The notes under the pieces: model-generated | What the model was told of the DNA's origin: nothing | Databases searched by the model: none | What the model saw: the letters and a program-made list of their open reading frames with translations, nothing else | Program-made: the position numbers and the translations under genes | Assembly: GCF_044597725.1 (NCBI RefSeq) | Contig: NZ_CP139003.1 | Span: 2,542,001 to 2,606,000, forward strand | Reading direction: 5' to 3' | DNA length: 64,000 nucleotides | DNA from: Bermanella sp044597725 | GTDB lineage: Bacteria > Pseudomonadota > Gammaproteobacteria > Pseudomonadales > Oceanobacteraceae | Shown: positions 35,626 through 45,719 of the stretch, one piece after another | Numbering within the stretch: the first letter of the stretch is position 1 | Layout: each line of letters opens with the position of its first letter

Positions 35626-37473
35626 ATGTTATTCCACCGTATAAACGCTTTGTCTTTACCGGCTATTATTTTGGGTTCTTCACTACTCTCGGGCTGCCAA
35701 CTCATTGCACAAGCACCCAATACACCAAGCGTTAGCTATACCCAACAAGAGCAACAACAAGCAGAGCAAGAAGCCCGTGCACTTATGGCTCGCTACAAGC
35801 TGTGGCAAGAAGACTCCAGCCCTATGCTGCAAGCCTACCGTGGACAAAAGAGTAATTATAGCGAATGGGATAACCTGACACTTAGATTTGAAGAACAACA
35901 GTTTCGTGACCGCCAAAAATTTTACCAAGAAGCACTCAGCATCCCTAAAGCCGCACTTAAGCGTGATACAGGGGTGAGCTTAGATGTCCTGCAGTATGAA
36001 CTAGAACAAGATATTGAAGCCTATCAGTACCGCCTTTATCAATATCCGCTAAACCCCATGTTTGGCCTACACACCCAAGTACCTAGCTTTATGATGAATA
36101 TTCATCAAATACAAACCATTAAAGACGCCCGCGCTTATATTGATCGCATATGGGGGCTACGCCAGTTATTCGACGACCTTTTAGTACAAGTAAGACAGCG
36201 CGAAGCAGCAGGGATTATTCCACCAAAATTTGTCATGGAGTCGGTTATTTCTACCGCTGAGGGTTTATTACAAGGTTACCCTATCACCAACTCCGATAAT
36301 GAACATGTATTATGGCAAGACTTCAACGATAAAATCGCCTATCTAGATATTTACCCAGAAAGCCAAGAGGTACTCAGCAGCGATCTAAAACGCGCTCTTC
36401 AGCGTGGTTTTGCACCTGCCTACCGCAACCTAATTAGACATTATAAAACAGTACTTAGCGACGCAAGCAAAGATACAGGTTTTGGTCAGTTTGAAGATGG
36501 TAAAGAGTTTTATCAATTTGCTCTTCGTCAATCAACTACGACCGCAACCGATGCCAGCAGCATTCATGAATTAGGCAAACAACGAATTGCTGACATTCAT
36601 TTACAAATTGAAGCATTGCTGCCTCAGTTGGGTTTTGAAACCCTAGAGCAACTGTTCGAACACACCCGTACTGACGCCAACCTATTTTATGAAAATGGCG
36701 ACCTCGCCATCGAAGAAACCAAAACCTATATTCGCAACATCAATCAAGAATTAGGTAAGCTGTTTTACGATATCCCAAATATGCCCATGGAAGTACGTGC
36801 AGTTGAGCCTTATAGAGAAGCCAGCAGTCCCGTTGCTTTCTATCAACCCCCCAGCAACGATGGTTCGCGCCCTGGTCGCTATTATATGAATTTAAGCAAA
36901 CTGGATGAACTTCCCAAGTTTCAGTTTGAAGCGTTGACCTATCACGAAGCTTTACCAGGACACCACCTGCAAACAATTTATGCAAAAAACAGCAAATCAA
37001 TTCCTGAGTTCCGTCGTCATATTCAATTCACCGCTTATAGCGAAGGATGGGGGCTTTATGCCGAGTCACTTGCACAAGAGCTAGGCGGATACCAAGACCC
37101 TTGGAACGATTATGGGCGTCTATTAATGGAGTTATGGCGTGCCATGCGCTTAGTACTTGATACTGGGCTGCATTATTACCAATGGGACATTGAGCAAGCT
37201 TTAGAGTACCGCATGAGTAACACGCCATTTAGCGAAAAAGACAGCTTAGACGCTATTCAACGATATATTGTCATGCCCGGACAAGCGACATCTTATATGG
37301 TGGGCAAACTTAAGCTTGAGGAATTACGAGACTTGGCCCAGTCTGAACTTGGCTACCGCTTTGATAGCGCCAAGTTTCATACTTTTATCTTACAGCTTGG
37401 ACCATTACCTCTTGCCATTTTAGAGCAAGAGGTAAAAGACTGGATAGAGGGCACCTCTAACAATTCACTTTAA
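35626..37473 (+). CDS. DUF885 lipoprotein, predicted metallopeptidase
   Basis: A 615-residue outer-membrane-type lipoprotein: signal with lipobox LSGC near residue 24, then a DUF885 domain. The gluzincin zinc-binding motif is seen as YHEALPGHHLQ, with a later YSEGWGLYAESLA that supplies the third ligand and the family signature. Substrates are unknown for most members. The gene starts 4 bases after the DTW gene on the same strand and ends in a strong terminator. Confidence 0.88.
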   Translation: MLFHRINALSLPAIILGSSLLSGCQLIAQAPNTPSVSYTQQEQQQAEQEARALMARYKLWQEDSSPMLQAYRGQKSNYSEWDNLTLRFEEQQFRDRQKFYQEALSIPKAALKRDTGVSLDVLQYELEQDIEAYQYRLYQYPLNPMFGLHTQVPSFMMNIHQIQTIKDARAYIDRIWGLRQLFDDLLVQVRQREAAGIIPPKFVMESVISTAEGLLQGYPITNSDNEHVLWQDFNDKIAYLDIYPESQEVLSSDLKRALQRGFAPAYRNLIRHYKTVLSDASKDTGFGQFEDGKEFYQFALRQSTTTATDASSIHELGKQRIADIHLQIEALLPQLGFETLEQLFEHTRTDANLFYENGDLAIEETKTYIRNINQELGKLFYDIPNMPMEVRAVEPYREASSPVAFYQPPSNDGSRPGRYYMNLSKLDELPKFQFEALTYHEALPGHHLQTIYAKNSKSIPEFRRHIQFTAYSEGWGLYAESLAQELGGYQDPWNDYGRLLMELWRAMRLVLDTGLHYYQWDIEQALEYRMSNTPFSEKDSLDAIQRYIVMPGQATSYMVGKLKLEELRDLAQSELGYRFDSAKFHTFILQLGPLPLAILEQEVKDWIEGTSNNSL

Positions 37474-37478
37474 GCTCT

Positions 37479-37507
37479 GGTCTTGATCGTATTTCAAGAT
37501 CAAGACC
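37479..37507 (+). terminator. Terminator after the DUF885 gene
   Basis: A perfect 10-bp stem, GGTCTTGATC with GATCAAGACC, and a 9-nt loop lies 5 bases after the stop codon. A T-run is missing after the stem. Confidence 0.6.
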
Positions 37508-37514
37508 CCGAAGG

Positions 37515-37615
37515 GCAAGGTCTGTAGCACTTTCCTTCGGTGTCAGACTTCTGGGAAAGGACTCGTCATTACGCGGCGAAGCCTTCCTTGAATGAAAGCA
37601 CTACAGACATCTTGC
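37515..37615. repeat. Long imperfect inverted repeat
   Basis: Arms of about 20 bases (GCAAG-GTCTGTAG..CTTTC and its near reverse complement at 37594-37615) enclose about 60 bp, with a second inner CTTCG/CGAAG pairing. It fills the gap between the convergent DUF885 and exporter genes. It may be a folded transcript end or a small mobile-type element. Confidence 0.55.
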
Positions 37616-37654
37616 AGAGTCAAATTGAATCATTAGAGATGCCCTTAGCAATAA

Positions 37655-40213
37655 TTATTGCGGAGTTTCTTCGCCTAAAGGTTTAAACATCATAATAAGC
37701 CTTGGTAGCAAGGTCAAAACCAGCACCAAGGCAATTAACATGGCTAAACCCGTTAACAAACCAAAATAAATGGTTGGAATAAAGTTACTCAACGCGAGAA
37801 TAGAGAAACCCACAATAACGGTAACCGATGTATAGTAAACCGCCTTACCAATAGACGCATGACTATTTCTGATAGATAACTCGTATTGACCGTTTTCTTT
37901 AAATTCTTCTTTAAAGCGGTGAATATAATGGATGGTATCATCCACTGCGATACCAATGGTGATAGCTGCAATCGTAATGGTCATCATATCGAGCGGCATT
38001 CCCATCCAGCCCATCACAGCCAATACCACACCTGCGCTAAGCATATTAGGCACAATGGCGATAACCGCTAACTTCCACGACTGGAAGAGCAACATGAACA
38101 TAAGCATGATGCCGATAAAGACCGCACCAATGGTTAAAATTTGCGACTTAAACAAGCTTTGCAGCATATTGTTATAAAGCACCATCATGCCCGAAGTCAT
38201 AAACGCATCTTGCTCTAAACCCACTTCTTCTTGCAGACCCTTTTGGATGCGTTCTAATAAAGCGTCACGCTCTATGCCCGGCATGCTATCTAAAATGCGC
38301 GTATTGATTCTTGCTTGATCGTGCTCTGGAGAGGCATATGGGTCGATAACCATCTGTTTAAATTCATCAGGAATAACACTGTAAAGCAGCGCTAATTCGA
38401 CACTTCCTAGTGGCTCTCCATTTAGTTTTTCTGCCACATCAATCATGGTAGCTAAAGAAGTAACCTTTCCAATTTCTGGCTGCTTCTCGAGAAAAGCATG
38501 AACACGTTCAATTTCTTCCATTTTCGATAAAGTAAACCAATATTTCTTTTCATCTTCTTCCGAGCTAGCAAAGCCATCTTCCGACGCAGACCCAAACTCA
38601 TCATCAAAACTAAAATCATCAAACTCAGAACTTGAATCAACCTCGGTCTCAGATTCTGCTTGATTATTAGCGGACTGTTGCTGTTGTTGGCTTTCATCAT
38701 TTGGTGAAAAGTCGATGACAATATCTAAAGGCGTGGTGCCACCAAGGTGTTTATCAATAACTTTCATACCTTGGTGGATTTCGGTGTCCTCATGGAAGTA
38801 ATCGATAAAACTATTTTCTACTTTAAGTTGCGTTAGGCCAATCACAACCCAAACCGCCAAGGCAACACTTACAAAAACAAGCTTCTTACCATGGCTCAGC
38901 GCAACCCAAACAAATAAATCGGTAACCGGACTATGCTTTTTAACGTTATCAGTTTCGGTTTGCTTGCCCACCAATAATGCTAAAACTGGAAATAAAATGA
39001 ACACCAAAATAAGTGCTAGAAATACACCTGTGGCCATCATCCAACCAAAATCAATTACCGGTCGAATACCACTAAAGATAAGTGAGTTAAACGCCACCAT
39101 GGTGGTTAACGCCATATAAAGGCACGGCTTAAACATATGATCAACCGCCGTTTTAACTAATTCGTATTGAGACTTATCAGGCTCCAGTGCGTGGGCTTCA
39201 CGGTAGCGCACTATCAAATGAATACACATGGACATGGTCATAATCAGCAACAAACTAGCAAAGTTGCTACTTATCACCGTCACTTGCCAATGAAACAACC
39301 CCAACACGCCAATCATGGTTAACAAAGTAAACGTACAACACGAAAGCGCAATTAAAACCCAGCGCACACGTCTAAAGATAATAAGCAAAGTGACAATCAA
39401 AAATAGAAATACACCTAAGCCAAACGTGTACATGTCGTTTTCAACAAACGTAATCATGTCGTCCGCAATCATGGGCACACCACCCAAGTATATTTCAGCT
39501 TGAGATTGAAAAGGTTTTAAAATCTCACGGATCTCAACAATCATTTGATGAAGCTTCTCTGCATTCTTACTGTTAAGTGCTTCAATTTGTTGATTTAAAC
39601 TAGCAAGTTCGCTTTTCTCATCTGCAGTTAAAGATTGATTCTCACGCTTATCCCAAAGCGCTTGGCGTGATTTCGTCAATGAACGATGCTTAGCGTCATA
39701 GGGAAGATTAAGCTGGATAGCCGTAGTATTAGCTTCAAGGTTTAACAGTAAATCTTTATACAAGGGGCTATTTGCGAGCTCTTCTTTAGCTAGCCCAATA
39801 TCGGCATCAGGGGATTCTAAGGTTTTTAGGTTATTAAGGAGTTCAGAAACAGGTACAGGAGGGTTTTCCAGTAATGGTACATCCAGCATCGAATTAATCG
39901 AGGCGATACCATCTACTGTTTTCAACTCATCTCTCAAGGCGGTTAGCAAGGTAATTGATGATTCTGAAAACAGGGGTGATCTGGGTTTAAATGTCACCAC
40001 CAGAAATTCATTGCTACCAAAGCGCTCTGCCACGGTTCGATAATTGGCTAAATCCTGATCATTTTCTAATACCAAAGATTCGGCAGAAGCATCTAATTCG
40101 AAGCCTTTCATGCCAAAAAAAACAGTGGCTGCTACCAAGGTAAATATTAATAGCAACATTGTGACTGGATAACTTAACACCACACTGCGATAAAACCGCA
40201 CAAACCCTTTCAT
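37655..40213 (-). CDS. RND-superfamily exporter (MMPL-like)
   Basis: An 852-residue polytopic protein with the RND exporter layout: membrane segment, large periplasmic loop, five membrane segments, second large loop, and a last set of membrane segments. The two repeats are recognisable (IFRRVRWVLIALSCC near residue 280; GIAVDDTIHYIHRFKEEF near 750). Between them the second loop contains an unusually acidic, Gln/Ser/Asp/Glu-rich insert at about residues 500-560. Members of this family export lipids or hydrophobic molecules. The ATG at 40213 is preferred to one four codons upstream. Confidence 0.85.
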   Translation of the reverse strand: MKGFVRFYRSVVLSYPVTMLLLIFTLVAATVFFGMKGFELDASAESLVLENDQDLANYRTVAERFGSNEFLVVTFKPRSPLFSESSITLLTALRDELKTVDGIASINSMLDVPLLENPPVPVSELLNNLKTLESPDADIGLAKEELANSPLYKDLLLNLEANTTAIQLNLPYDAKHRSLTKSRQALWDKRENQSLTADEKSELASLNQQIEALNSKNAEKLHQMIVEIREILKPFQSQAEIYLGGVPMIADDMITFVENDMYTFGLGVFLFLIVTLLIIFRRVRWVLIALSCCTFTLLTMIGVLGLFHWQVTVISSNFASLLLIMTMSMCIHLIVRYREAHALEPDKSQYELVKTAVDHMFKPCLYMALTTMVAFNSLIFSGIRPVIDFGWMMATGVFLALILVFILFPVLALLVGKQTETDNVKKHSPVTDLFVWVALSHGKKLVFVSVALAVWVVIGLTQLKVENSFIDYFHEDTEIHQGMKVIDKHLGGTTPLDIVIDFSPNDESQQQQQSANNQAESETEVDSSSEFDDFSFDDEFGSASEDGFASSEEDEKKYWFTLSKMEEIERVHAFLEKQPEIGKVTSLATMIDVAEKLNGEPLGSVELALLYSVIPDEFKQMVIDPYASPEHDQARINTRILDSMPGIERDALLERIQKGLQEEVGLEQDAFMTSGMMVLYNNMLQSLFKSQILTIGAVFIGIMLMFMLLFQSWKLAVIAIVPNMLSAGVVLAVMGWMGMPLDMMTITIAAITIGIAVDDTIHYIHRFKEEFKENGQYELSIRNSHASIGKAVYYTSVTVIVGFSILALSNFIPTIYFGLLTGLAMLIALVLVLTLLPRLIMMFKPLGEETPQ

Positions 40214-40323
40214 AAAATCACACAATAGTTAGATATGAGTTGGCCTTTATAAAAGGATGTGGCGCAACAATCAAGCCAAGAGACAAAACAGAGTGTCTCT
40301 AAGCTTAATCAAACCACAAAATG

Positions 40324-40791
40324 CTAGCTTGCTTGCTGTAAATAGTGAGTAAGCTGACCGAATGAACACATTAATCCACTATGAGCCTGCCGGCGCAATT
40401 CAAGCAAACCATGAAAAATTGTAACCAGCTGGTCAAACTGTAAACACAGATGGGCATCGGCTTCTGTCTCGTACAACAGGCTGCGATAATCATCGAGGTA
40501 GTTGAGCATTTCTTGGGTGCGATTAATCAAGCCCTGAGAAACTGACTCATCAACGGATTCCAGCATTAACAAGGCTTTTATTAAGGTTCTCGCACCTTCA
40601 GCATCACCATTCACCGACTCATAACCAATAAAGCGAGAGAGGAACCGAATACTGTCGGCCAACTTGCCGCGAATTTGTTGACAAGCTGGATGGCCATTAG
40701 CCAAAGCTTGCCAATCATAAGTGTCAGCAATTTGGCTTGCGCGAGGGTTACCAAAGTTTGGATCAATTGACGGCGTCATAATTCTGTCCAT
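40324..40791 (-). CDS. Unrecognised small cytoplasmic protein
   Basis: A 155-residue mainly helical, soluble protein that I do not recognise. It contains QLVTIFHGLLELRRQAHSGL near the C-terminus and an N-terminal DYDW-like TYDWQALANGHPACQQIRGK. The start is uncertain: ATG at 40791 or 40779, as neither has a clear Shine-Dalgarno. It lies between the exporter gene and a YbfE-like regulator on the same strand, 98 bases downstream of the latter's stop. Confidence 0.55.
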   Translation of the reverse strand: MDRIMTPSIDPNFGNPRASQIADTYDWQALANGHPACQQIRGKLADSIRFLSRFIGYESVNGDAEGARTLIKALLMLESVDESVSQGLINRTQEMLNYLDDYRSLLYETEADAHLCLQFDQLVTIFHGLLELRRQAHSGLMCSFGQLTHYLQQAS

Positions 40792-40889
40792 TAGGTGGTA
40801 TGTGCCAGTTCTAAAGCGAGATTTGTGCCAATATTCCCGCCACACTCAATCTAGAGTGCATATTGCTAGGGAATATTGCTTAAATCAGA

Positions 40890-41189
40890 CTACTCATCAC
40901 CTTCAGCCACACTGCCTTCCAGCATTTCAAACCAAGCAGTCAAGCCTAATTCCACAGCCTCAGTGCGCGTACACGCCTGCTCTTTAGCGAACTGATCAAG
41001 CTGTTCCACCAAAGCGCTGGGGATTTTAACTTCCATTCTGCGCATACCTTTATTGCGATCTCGCTCTCGCTGCAACCGCTTATTAATTCGAATCTGCACA
41101 TCTCTAGGATAAGGATTTGATCGCGGACGCCCTTTTGCGCGCGCCGTAAACATATCAATGGTGGTGCGATCCTCAAGTTGCACTCCCAT
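40890..41189 (-). CDS. ybfE: YbfE-like LexA-regulated CopB-family protein
   Basis: The 99-residue protein matches E. coli YbfE in layout: an N-terminal DRTTIDMFTARAKGRPRSNP, the basic PRDVQIRINKRLQRERDRNK and a C-terminal ribbon-helix-helix-like MEVKIPSALVEQLDQFAKEQ. YbfE is called LexA-regulated in E. coli; here the upstream CTGAATATACCTATAA only half resembles a LexA box. A DNA-binding role is likely. AGGAGG precedes the ATG by about 7 nt. Confidence 0.78.
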   Translation of the reverse strand: MGVQLEDRTTIDMFTARAKGRPRSNPYPRDVQIRINKRLQRERDRNKGMRRMEVKIPSALVEQLDQFAKEQACTRTEAVELGLTAWFEMLEGSVAEGDE

Positions 41190-41401
41190 ACACCCTCCTT
41201 TTTGTATCAGGTTGTTGTGAAATTATAGGTATATTCAGCCATTAATTATGACCAGTCATCGTAATAAATGCAAATAAAAACCCACAACTTGGCAGGCTTG
41301 ATCTAATTTTGACGGCTTTCGACTAAAAAACACTTTTTGCTCTTGCTCGAAAGACAAAATCCCCCTAGTGTTGCCCCCATATATCAGGAGAACATCAGTT
41401 A

Positions 41402-43813
41402 ATGAGCAAACAGAACCATCCCATTTTAAAACCAGAGCAACTTAGCATTTCCATTCCCGAAAACTGCCTGCCCTTTGAAACCACAGATGAGCTTGCACCT
41501 TTTAACGGCGTGCTAGGGCAAGATCGTGCGGTAACCGCTATACAGTTTGGCGTAGCCATGAACCGCCCAGGTTATAATGTGTATGTAATGGGCGACTCGG
41601 GCACCGGCCGCAGTTCTTACGTTACCGAATACCTAAAAAGCGAAGCCAAGCGCCAGCCTAGTCCTAGCGAATGGGCGTATGTGAATAATTTTGACAATGG
41701 CCGTGAGCCCAAAAAACTAGAATTAGCCGCCGGCCAAGGGGAAGAATTTAAAAAAGATATTGAAGATCTTATTGATAATTTATTGGCAACATTCCCTGCC
41801 GCGTTCGAGCACCCTACTTACCAGCAAAAGAAAAGCCTCATTGACCGAGAATTTAATTTAAAATACGACAAGGTAATCGATAGCATTGAGCAAGCGGCAC
41901 TTAAGCGTAAAATAGCCATGTATCGCGATACTGCCTCTATTAGCTTTTTGCCCATGAAAGATGGCAAAGCTATGGAAGAGCCTGAATTTGCGCAACTAGA
42001 CGAACACGAACGTGAAGAATTCCATAACAACATTCATGAATTGGAAGGGCTTTTAAACGACAGCCTCGTTCCCCTCCCCCAATGGAAGCGGGAAAGCACA
42101 GAAGCGCTTAAAAAACTGAACCAAGATACAATTAACGATGCCGCTTCGCCATTATTTGAACCGTTAGAGAAAAAATATGACGGCCTTGATGGCGTACTTG
42201 ATTACTTCAAGAAAATGCAGCACAACCTGCACCGTACAGTAATTGCAGAGCTTACCGAAGACCGACTATTAGAAAGCAGAGAAGACAGCGCTAAACGTTT
42301 GATTCTCGAAGAAACCTATATGCCCAATTTAGTGGTCAGCCGAGCAAAAGACTCAGGGGCACCGGTTGTTTATGAATCACACCCTAATTACGCAAATCTA
42401 TTTGGCCGCATTGAGTACACCAGCGATCAGGGTGCGTTAGTAACCCATTATCGCAAGATTTGCCCAGGTGCATTACACAAAGCAAATGGCGGCTATCTTA
42501 TTGTTGACGCAGAAAAACTCTTGTACGAGCCATTTGTATGGGATGCACTAAAACGCGCATTGTCATCACGCGAATTAAAAATTGAAAGCCCATATAGCGA
42601 GATGGGCATTATTAGCACCACCACATTAATTCCAGAATTAATTGAACTGAATGTGAAAATTGTGCTGATTGGCTCGCGTAGTACTTATTACTTACTGCAA
42701 GACCTTGATGATGATTTCAACGAAATGTTCAGAGTACTGGTTGATTTTGACGACCACCTACCTTGCAACGAAGATCATATTCAGTCATTTGCTCGTTTAT
42801 TACAAAGCCGCTGTGCGGAGAAAGAATACGCCTCACTACAACGTGATGGTGTTATTCGGTTAATTGAACACAGTGCACGCTTAGCAGAAGATCAACGCCA
42901 CTTAAGCGCACGCATAGGTGACTTATTTGAGTTACTTGCAGAATCAGAATTCATTCGCAGCATGGCGCAAGATACGCACATTTCGGCCTCTCATATTGGC
43001 CGCGCACTGGAAGCCAAAGAACAACGCAGCGGACGTATTCAAAAAGAGATTTTAGAAGATATTATTGATGGCACTATCTTAATCGATACCGAAGGAGAAG
43101 CCATTGGTAAAATTAATGGGTTAACCGTACTGTCGATTGGCGATAGCAGCTTTGGCGCACCGGCGCGCATTAGCGCAACGGTTTATCCCGGTGGTCGAGG
43201 TATTGTCGATATTGAACGTGAGGCCAATCTAGGTCAAAACATTCACACCAAGGGGGTCATGATTTTAACGGGTTACCTAGGCCATACCTACGCACAGGAA
43301 TTTCCACTAGAAGTTAGCGCATCCATTGCCATGGAACAAAGCTATGGCCACGTAGATGGAGACAGCGCCTCCCTAGCAGAAGCCTGTGCACTTATCAGTG
43401 CTCTTAGCCGTGTACCTATTCACCAAAGCATCGCGGTAACCGGTTCTCTTAGCCAATATGGGGAAGTCCAAGCCGTAGGTGGTATTAACGAAAAAATTGA
43501 AGGCTTTTTTGCTGTTTGCAAAGCCCGAGGGTTAACCGGCAAGCACGGTGTCATCATTCCAGCTTCCAATATTAAGCACCTTGTACTCAAGCAAGAGGTA
43601 ATTGAAGCCATTCGCCAAGGCTCATTTGCCGTATATGGTATTGAACATGTGGATCAGGCCCTAGAAATACTAATGGATAAAAAAGCAGGCACGCTCAGCA
43701 AGCAAGGTAAGTTCCCACGCGGCAGCATCAATTACAAAGTACTTGAGCGGTTACGGGATATTGCCGACATCGGCAAAGACGACGACCATGATGATGAACA
43801 CCACGGTGCATAA
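41402..43813 (+). CDS. Lon-family ATP-dependent protease (LonB/YcbZ-type)
   Basis: The 803-residue protein has an N-terminal AAA+ module (Walker A GDSGTGRSS near residue 65), then a C-terminal Lon proteolytic domain. The catalytic dyad is Ser655 in GDSAS and Lys698 in NEKIEGFF. Its size and lack of a Lon substrate-binding N-domain mark it as the LonB/YcbZ-type enzyme (AAA_32 domain), not classical Lon. The upstream 200 bp contains no obvious heat-shock promoter. It is followed 100 bp later by a hybrid kinase. Confidence 0.92.
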   Translation: MSKQNHPILKPEQLSISIPENCLPFETTDELAPFNGVLGQDRAVTAIQFGVAMNRPGYNVYVMGDSGTGRSSYVTEYLKSEAKRQPSPSEWAYVNNFDNGREPKKLELAAGQGEEFKKDIEDLIDNLLATFPAAFEHPTYQQKKSLIDREFNLKYDKVIDSIEQAALKRKIAMYRDTASISFLPMKDGKAMEEPEFAQLDEHEREEFHNNIHELEGLLNDSLVPLPQWKRESTEALKKLNQDTINDAASPLFEPLEKKYDGLDGVLDYFKKMQHNLHRTVIAELTEDRLLESREDSAKRLILEETYMPNLVVSRAKDSGAPVVYESHPNYANLFGRIEYTSDQGALVTHYRKICPGALHKANGGYLIVDAEKLLYEPFVWDALKRALSSRELKIESPYSEMGIISTTTLIPELIELNVKIVLIGSRSTYYLLQDLDDDFNEMFRVLVDFDDHLPCNEDHIQSFARLLQSRCAEKEYASLQRDGVIRLIEHSARLAEDQRHLSARIGDLFELLAESEFIRSMAQDTHISASHIGRALEAKEQRSGRIQKEILEDIIDGTILIDTEGEAIGKINGLTVLSIGDSSFGAPARISATVYPGGRGIVDIEREANLGQNIHTKGVMILTGYLGHTYAQEFPLEVSASIAMEQSYGHVDGDSASLAEACALISALSRVPIHQSIAVTGSLSQYGEVQAVGGINEKIEGFFAVCKARGLTGKHGVIIPASNIKHLVLKQEVIEAIRQGSFAVYGIEHVDQALEILMDKKAGTLSKQGKFPRGSINYKVLERLRDIADIGKDDDHDDEHHGA

Positions 43814-43913
43814 CCGGGGTGTTCCTTATACTATTCAAACCTAATCAGGTCTTATGCTAATGAAGTTAAGTGGCTATACTACCAATATGAAGGACGACTG
43901 AATTGGAGCGCTA

Positions 43914-45575
43914 ATGAGTTCAGGCAATGAGCTTTTATTTCAAGATGATGAAATCAAGCCCGATCTACCGCAACAACCTGAACCAAAACAGGGACAAGAG
44001 TACTTAGTACTCGTCGTTGATGACGATGAATATGTACATCAATTAACCAAGATGGTTCTGCGCGGTTTTAGCTTTGAAGGGGCTCCTATCAAGCTGGCCA
44101 GCGCCATGAGCGCAAAAGAAGCCAAGTACTACATCGCCACCCATGATAATGTGGCGGTTGCTTTAATTGATGTGGTAATGGAAACCGATCACGCTGGCCT
44201 TGATCTGGTTAACTATATCCGTGAAGAACAAAACAACAACCAAGTTCGGCTTTTAATTCGTACGGGCCAACCAGGGGCTGCACCAGAAGAGTCTGTTTTT
44301 CACGATTACGATATTAACGACTACTTAAGCAAAACCGACATTACCGCCCATAAACTGCGCATGGCTTTACTAAATGCTCTACGCTCCTATCGAGATATTC
44401 ACCGAGCAGCTGATTTACAAAAGCAAATAATGCAGGCCGAACAAGAATCCATCGCCGCTGCCGCTGCCAATGAAGCAAAATCGCAATTTCTTGCACACAT
44501 GAGCCATGAAATTAGAACACCGCTAAACGGGATATTGGGTCTCACTGATGTATTAGCGCAAACTCAACTCAATAATACTCAGCAAGACTTTCTCAAGACC
44601 ATCCGGCACTCAGGTGAGTCGTTATTATCTATCATCAACGACATCCTCGATTTCTCAAAGATTGAAGCAGGCAAGCTTGAACTAGAAAATATTGATTTTT
44701 CCTTAGGTGTATTATGTGATGATCTAGAAGGCTTGTTTATGCCGCAAGTCCAAGAAAAATCACTGGGTTTTCATATCGATATCGATAAAAGCATCCCACC
44801 ATACTTAAAAGGCGACCCATTACGTATTAAACAAGTTCTACTAAACCTTATAAGCAATAGTCTTAAATTTACCCATAAAGGCAGCGTAAGTGTTGCCATT
44901 AATTTAAAGCAAGAAAAGCCATTGATACTCGAGTTTATTGTCACGGATACAGGCATCGGCATTAGCCTCGAAAAACAGGAACAGCTCTTTAAACCCTTTA
45001 CTCAAGTAGACAGCTCTACTACACGAAAATATGGGGGTACTGGACTGGGCCTGCAAATTAGTCAAAAACTTGTGCAAATAATGGGCGGTGACATTGAACT
45101 AAAAAGTGAACCTAACAAGGGCTCCGAATTCCACTTTGAACTTCACTTAGCAAAAGGTAAACGCACTCAAGAAAATGAAGACAAGTCGTTAGCACATGCA
45201 CAAAAGTCAGCCAGCGACATTAAAATTTTAGTGGCTGAAGACAACAATACAAACCAGCTTGTCATAACATCTATGCTAAAAAAATTAGGCTATCAATATG
45301 AGATTTGCGCAAATGGCCAAGAAGCGATTGATAATCTCGGAAACGATGAATATGACCTAATTCTCATGGACTGCCAAATGCCTGTTCTAGATGGTTTTAG
45401 TGCAACCGAAAAGATCCGTGAAAACCCTGACTGGAAAAACCTACCTATCATAGCGTTAACCGCTGGTGCCACAGAGAAAGAGCAGCAACAATGTTTTGAT
45501 AGCGGCATGAATGACTTTTTATCCAAACCCATCAAACTCAGTATATTGCAAAATGCACTACAAAGATGGCACTAA
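43914..45575 (+). CDS. Hybrid histidine kinase with two receiver domains
   Basis: A soluble 553-residue sensor kinase: receiver 1 (about 30-150, Asp86), HisKA (His198 in AHMSHEIRTPLNGILG), HATPase (about 300-410, with NSLKFTHKG, DTGIGI and GGTGLGL), and receiver 2 (about 438-553, Asp486 in LILMDCQMP). There are no membrane segments. The input is presumably phosphotransfer through the N-terminal receiver, which is unusual for a kinase. GGAG lies 6 nt before the ATG. The output regulator is not in the vicinity. Confidence 0.93.
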   Translation: MSSGNELLFQDDEIKPDLPQQPEPKQGQEYLVLVVDDDEYVHQLTKMVLRGFSFEGAPIKLASAMSAKEAKYYIATHDNVAVALIDVVMETDHAGLDLVNYIREEQNNNQVRLLIRTGQPGAAPEESVFHDYDINDYLSKTDITAHKLRMALLNALRSYRDIHRAADLQKQIMQAEQESIAAAAANEAKSQFLAHMSHEIRTPLNGILGLTDVLAQTQLNNTQQDFLKTIRHSGESLLSIINDILDFSKIEAGKLELENIDFSLGVLCDDLEGLFMPQVQEKSLGFHIDIDKSIPPYLKGDPLRIKQVLLNLISNSLKFTHKGSVSVAINLKQEKPLILEFIVTDTGIGISLEKQEQLFKPFTQVDSSTTRKYGGTGLGLQISQKLVQIMGGDIELKSEPNKGSEFHFELHLAKGKRTQENEDKSLAHAQKSASDIKILVAEDNNTNQLVITSMLKKLGYQYEICANGQEAIDNLGNDEYDLILMDCQMPVLDGFSATEKIRENPDWKNLPIIALTAGATEKEQQQCFDSGMNDFLSKPIKLSILQNALQRWH

Positions 45576-45719
45576 CTAATAATGGAAGCCTCTTTATACT
45601 CACATTTTTTATTCTAACCATCCTTCATTCAAAAATAATCTAGTAGTACCCCATATCTCCTCTGAATAGCCACTAAGCTTAAATCAATAGGATTTAACTC
45701 TGGCATTCAGTGGAGCAGT

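Noticed and set aside
41223..41238. LexA box upstream of the YbfE-like gene
   Set aside because: CTGAATATACCTATAA has only one of the two CTG/CAG half-sites, so SOS control cannot be claimed.
41340..41401. Heat-shock (sigma-32) promoter for the Lon-family protease
   Set aside because: CTCGAAA and CCCCCATAT are present but 22 bases apart, too far for a sigma-32 promoter.
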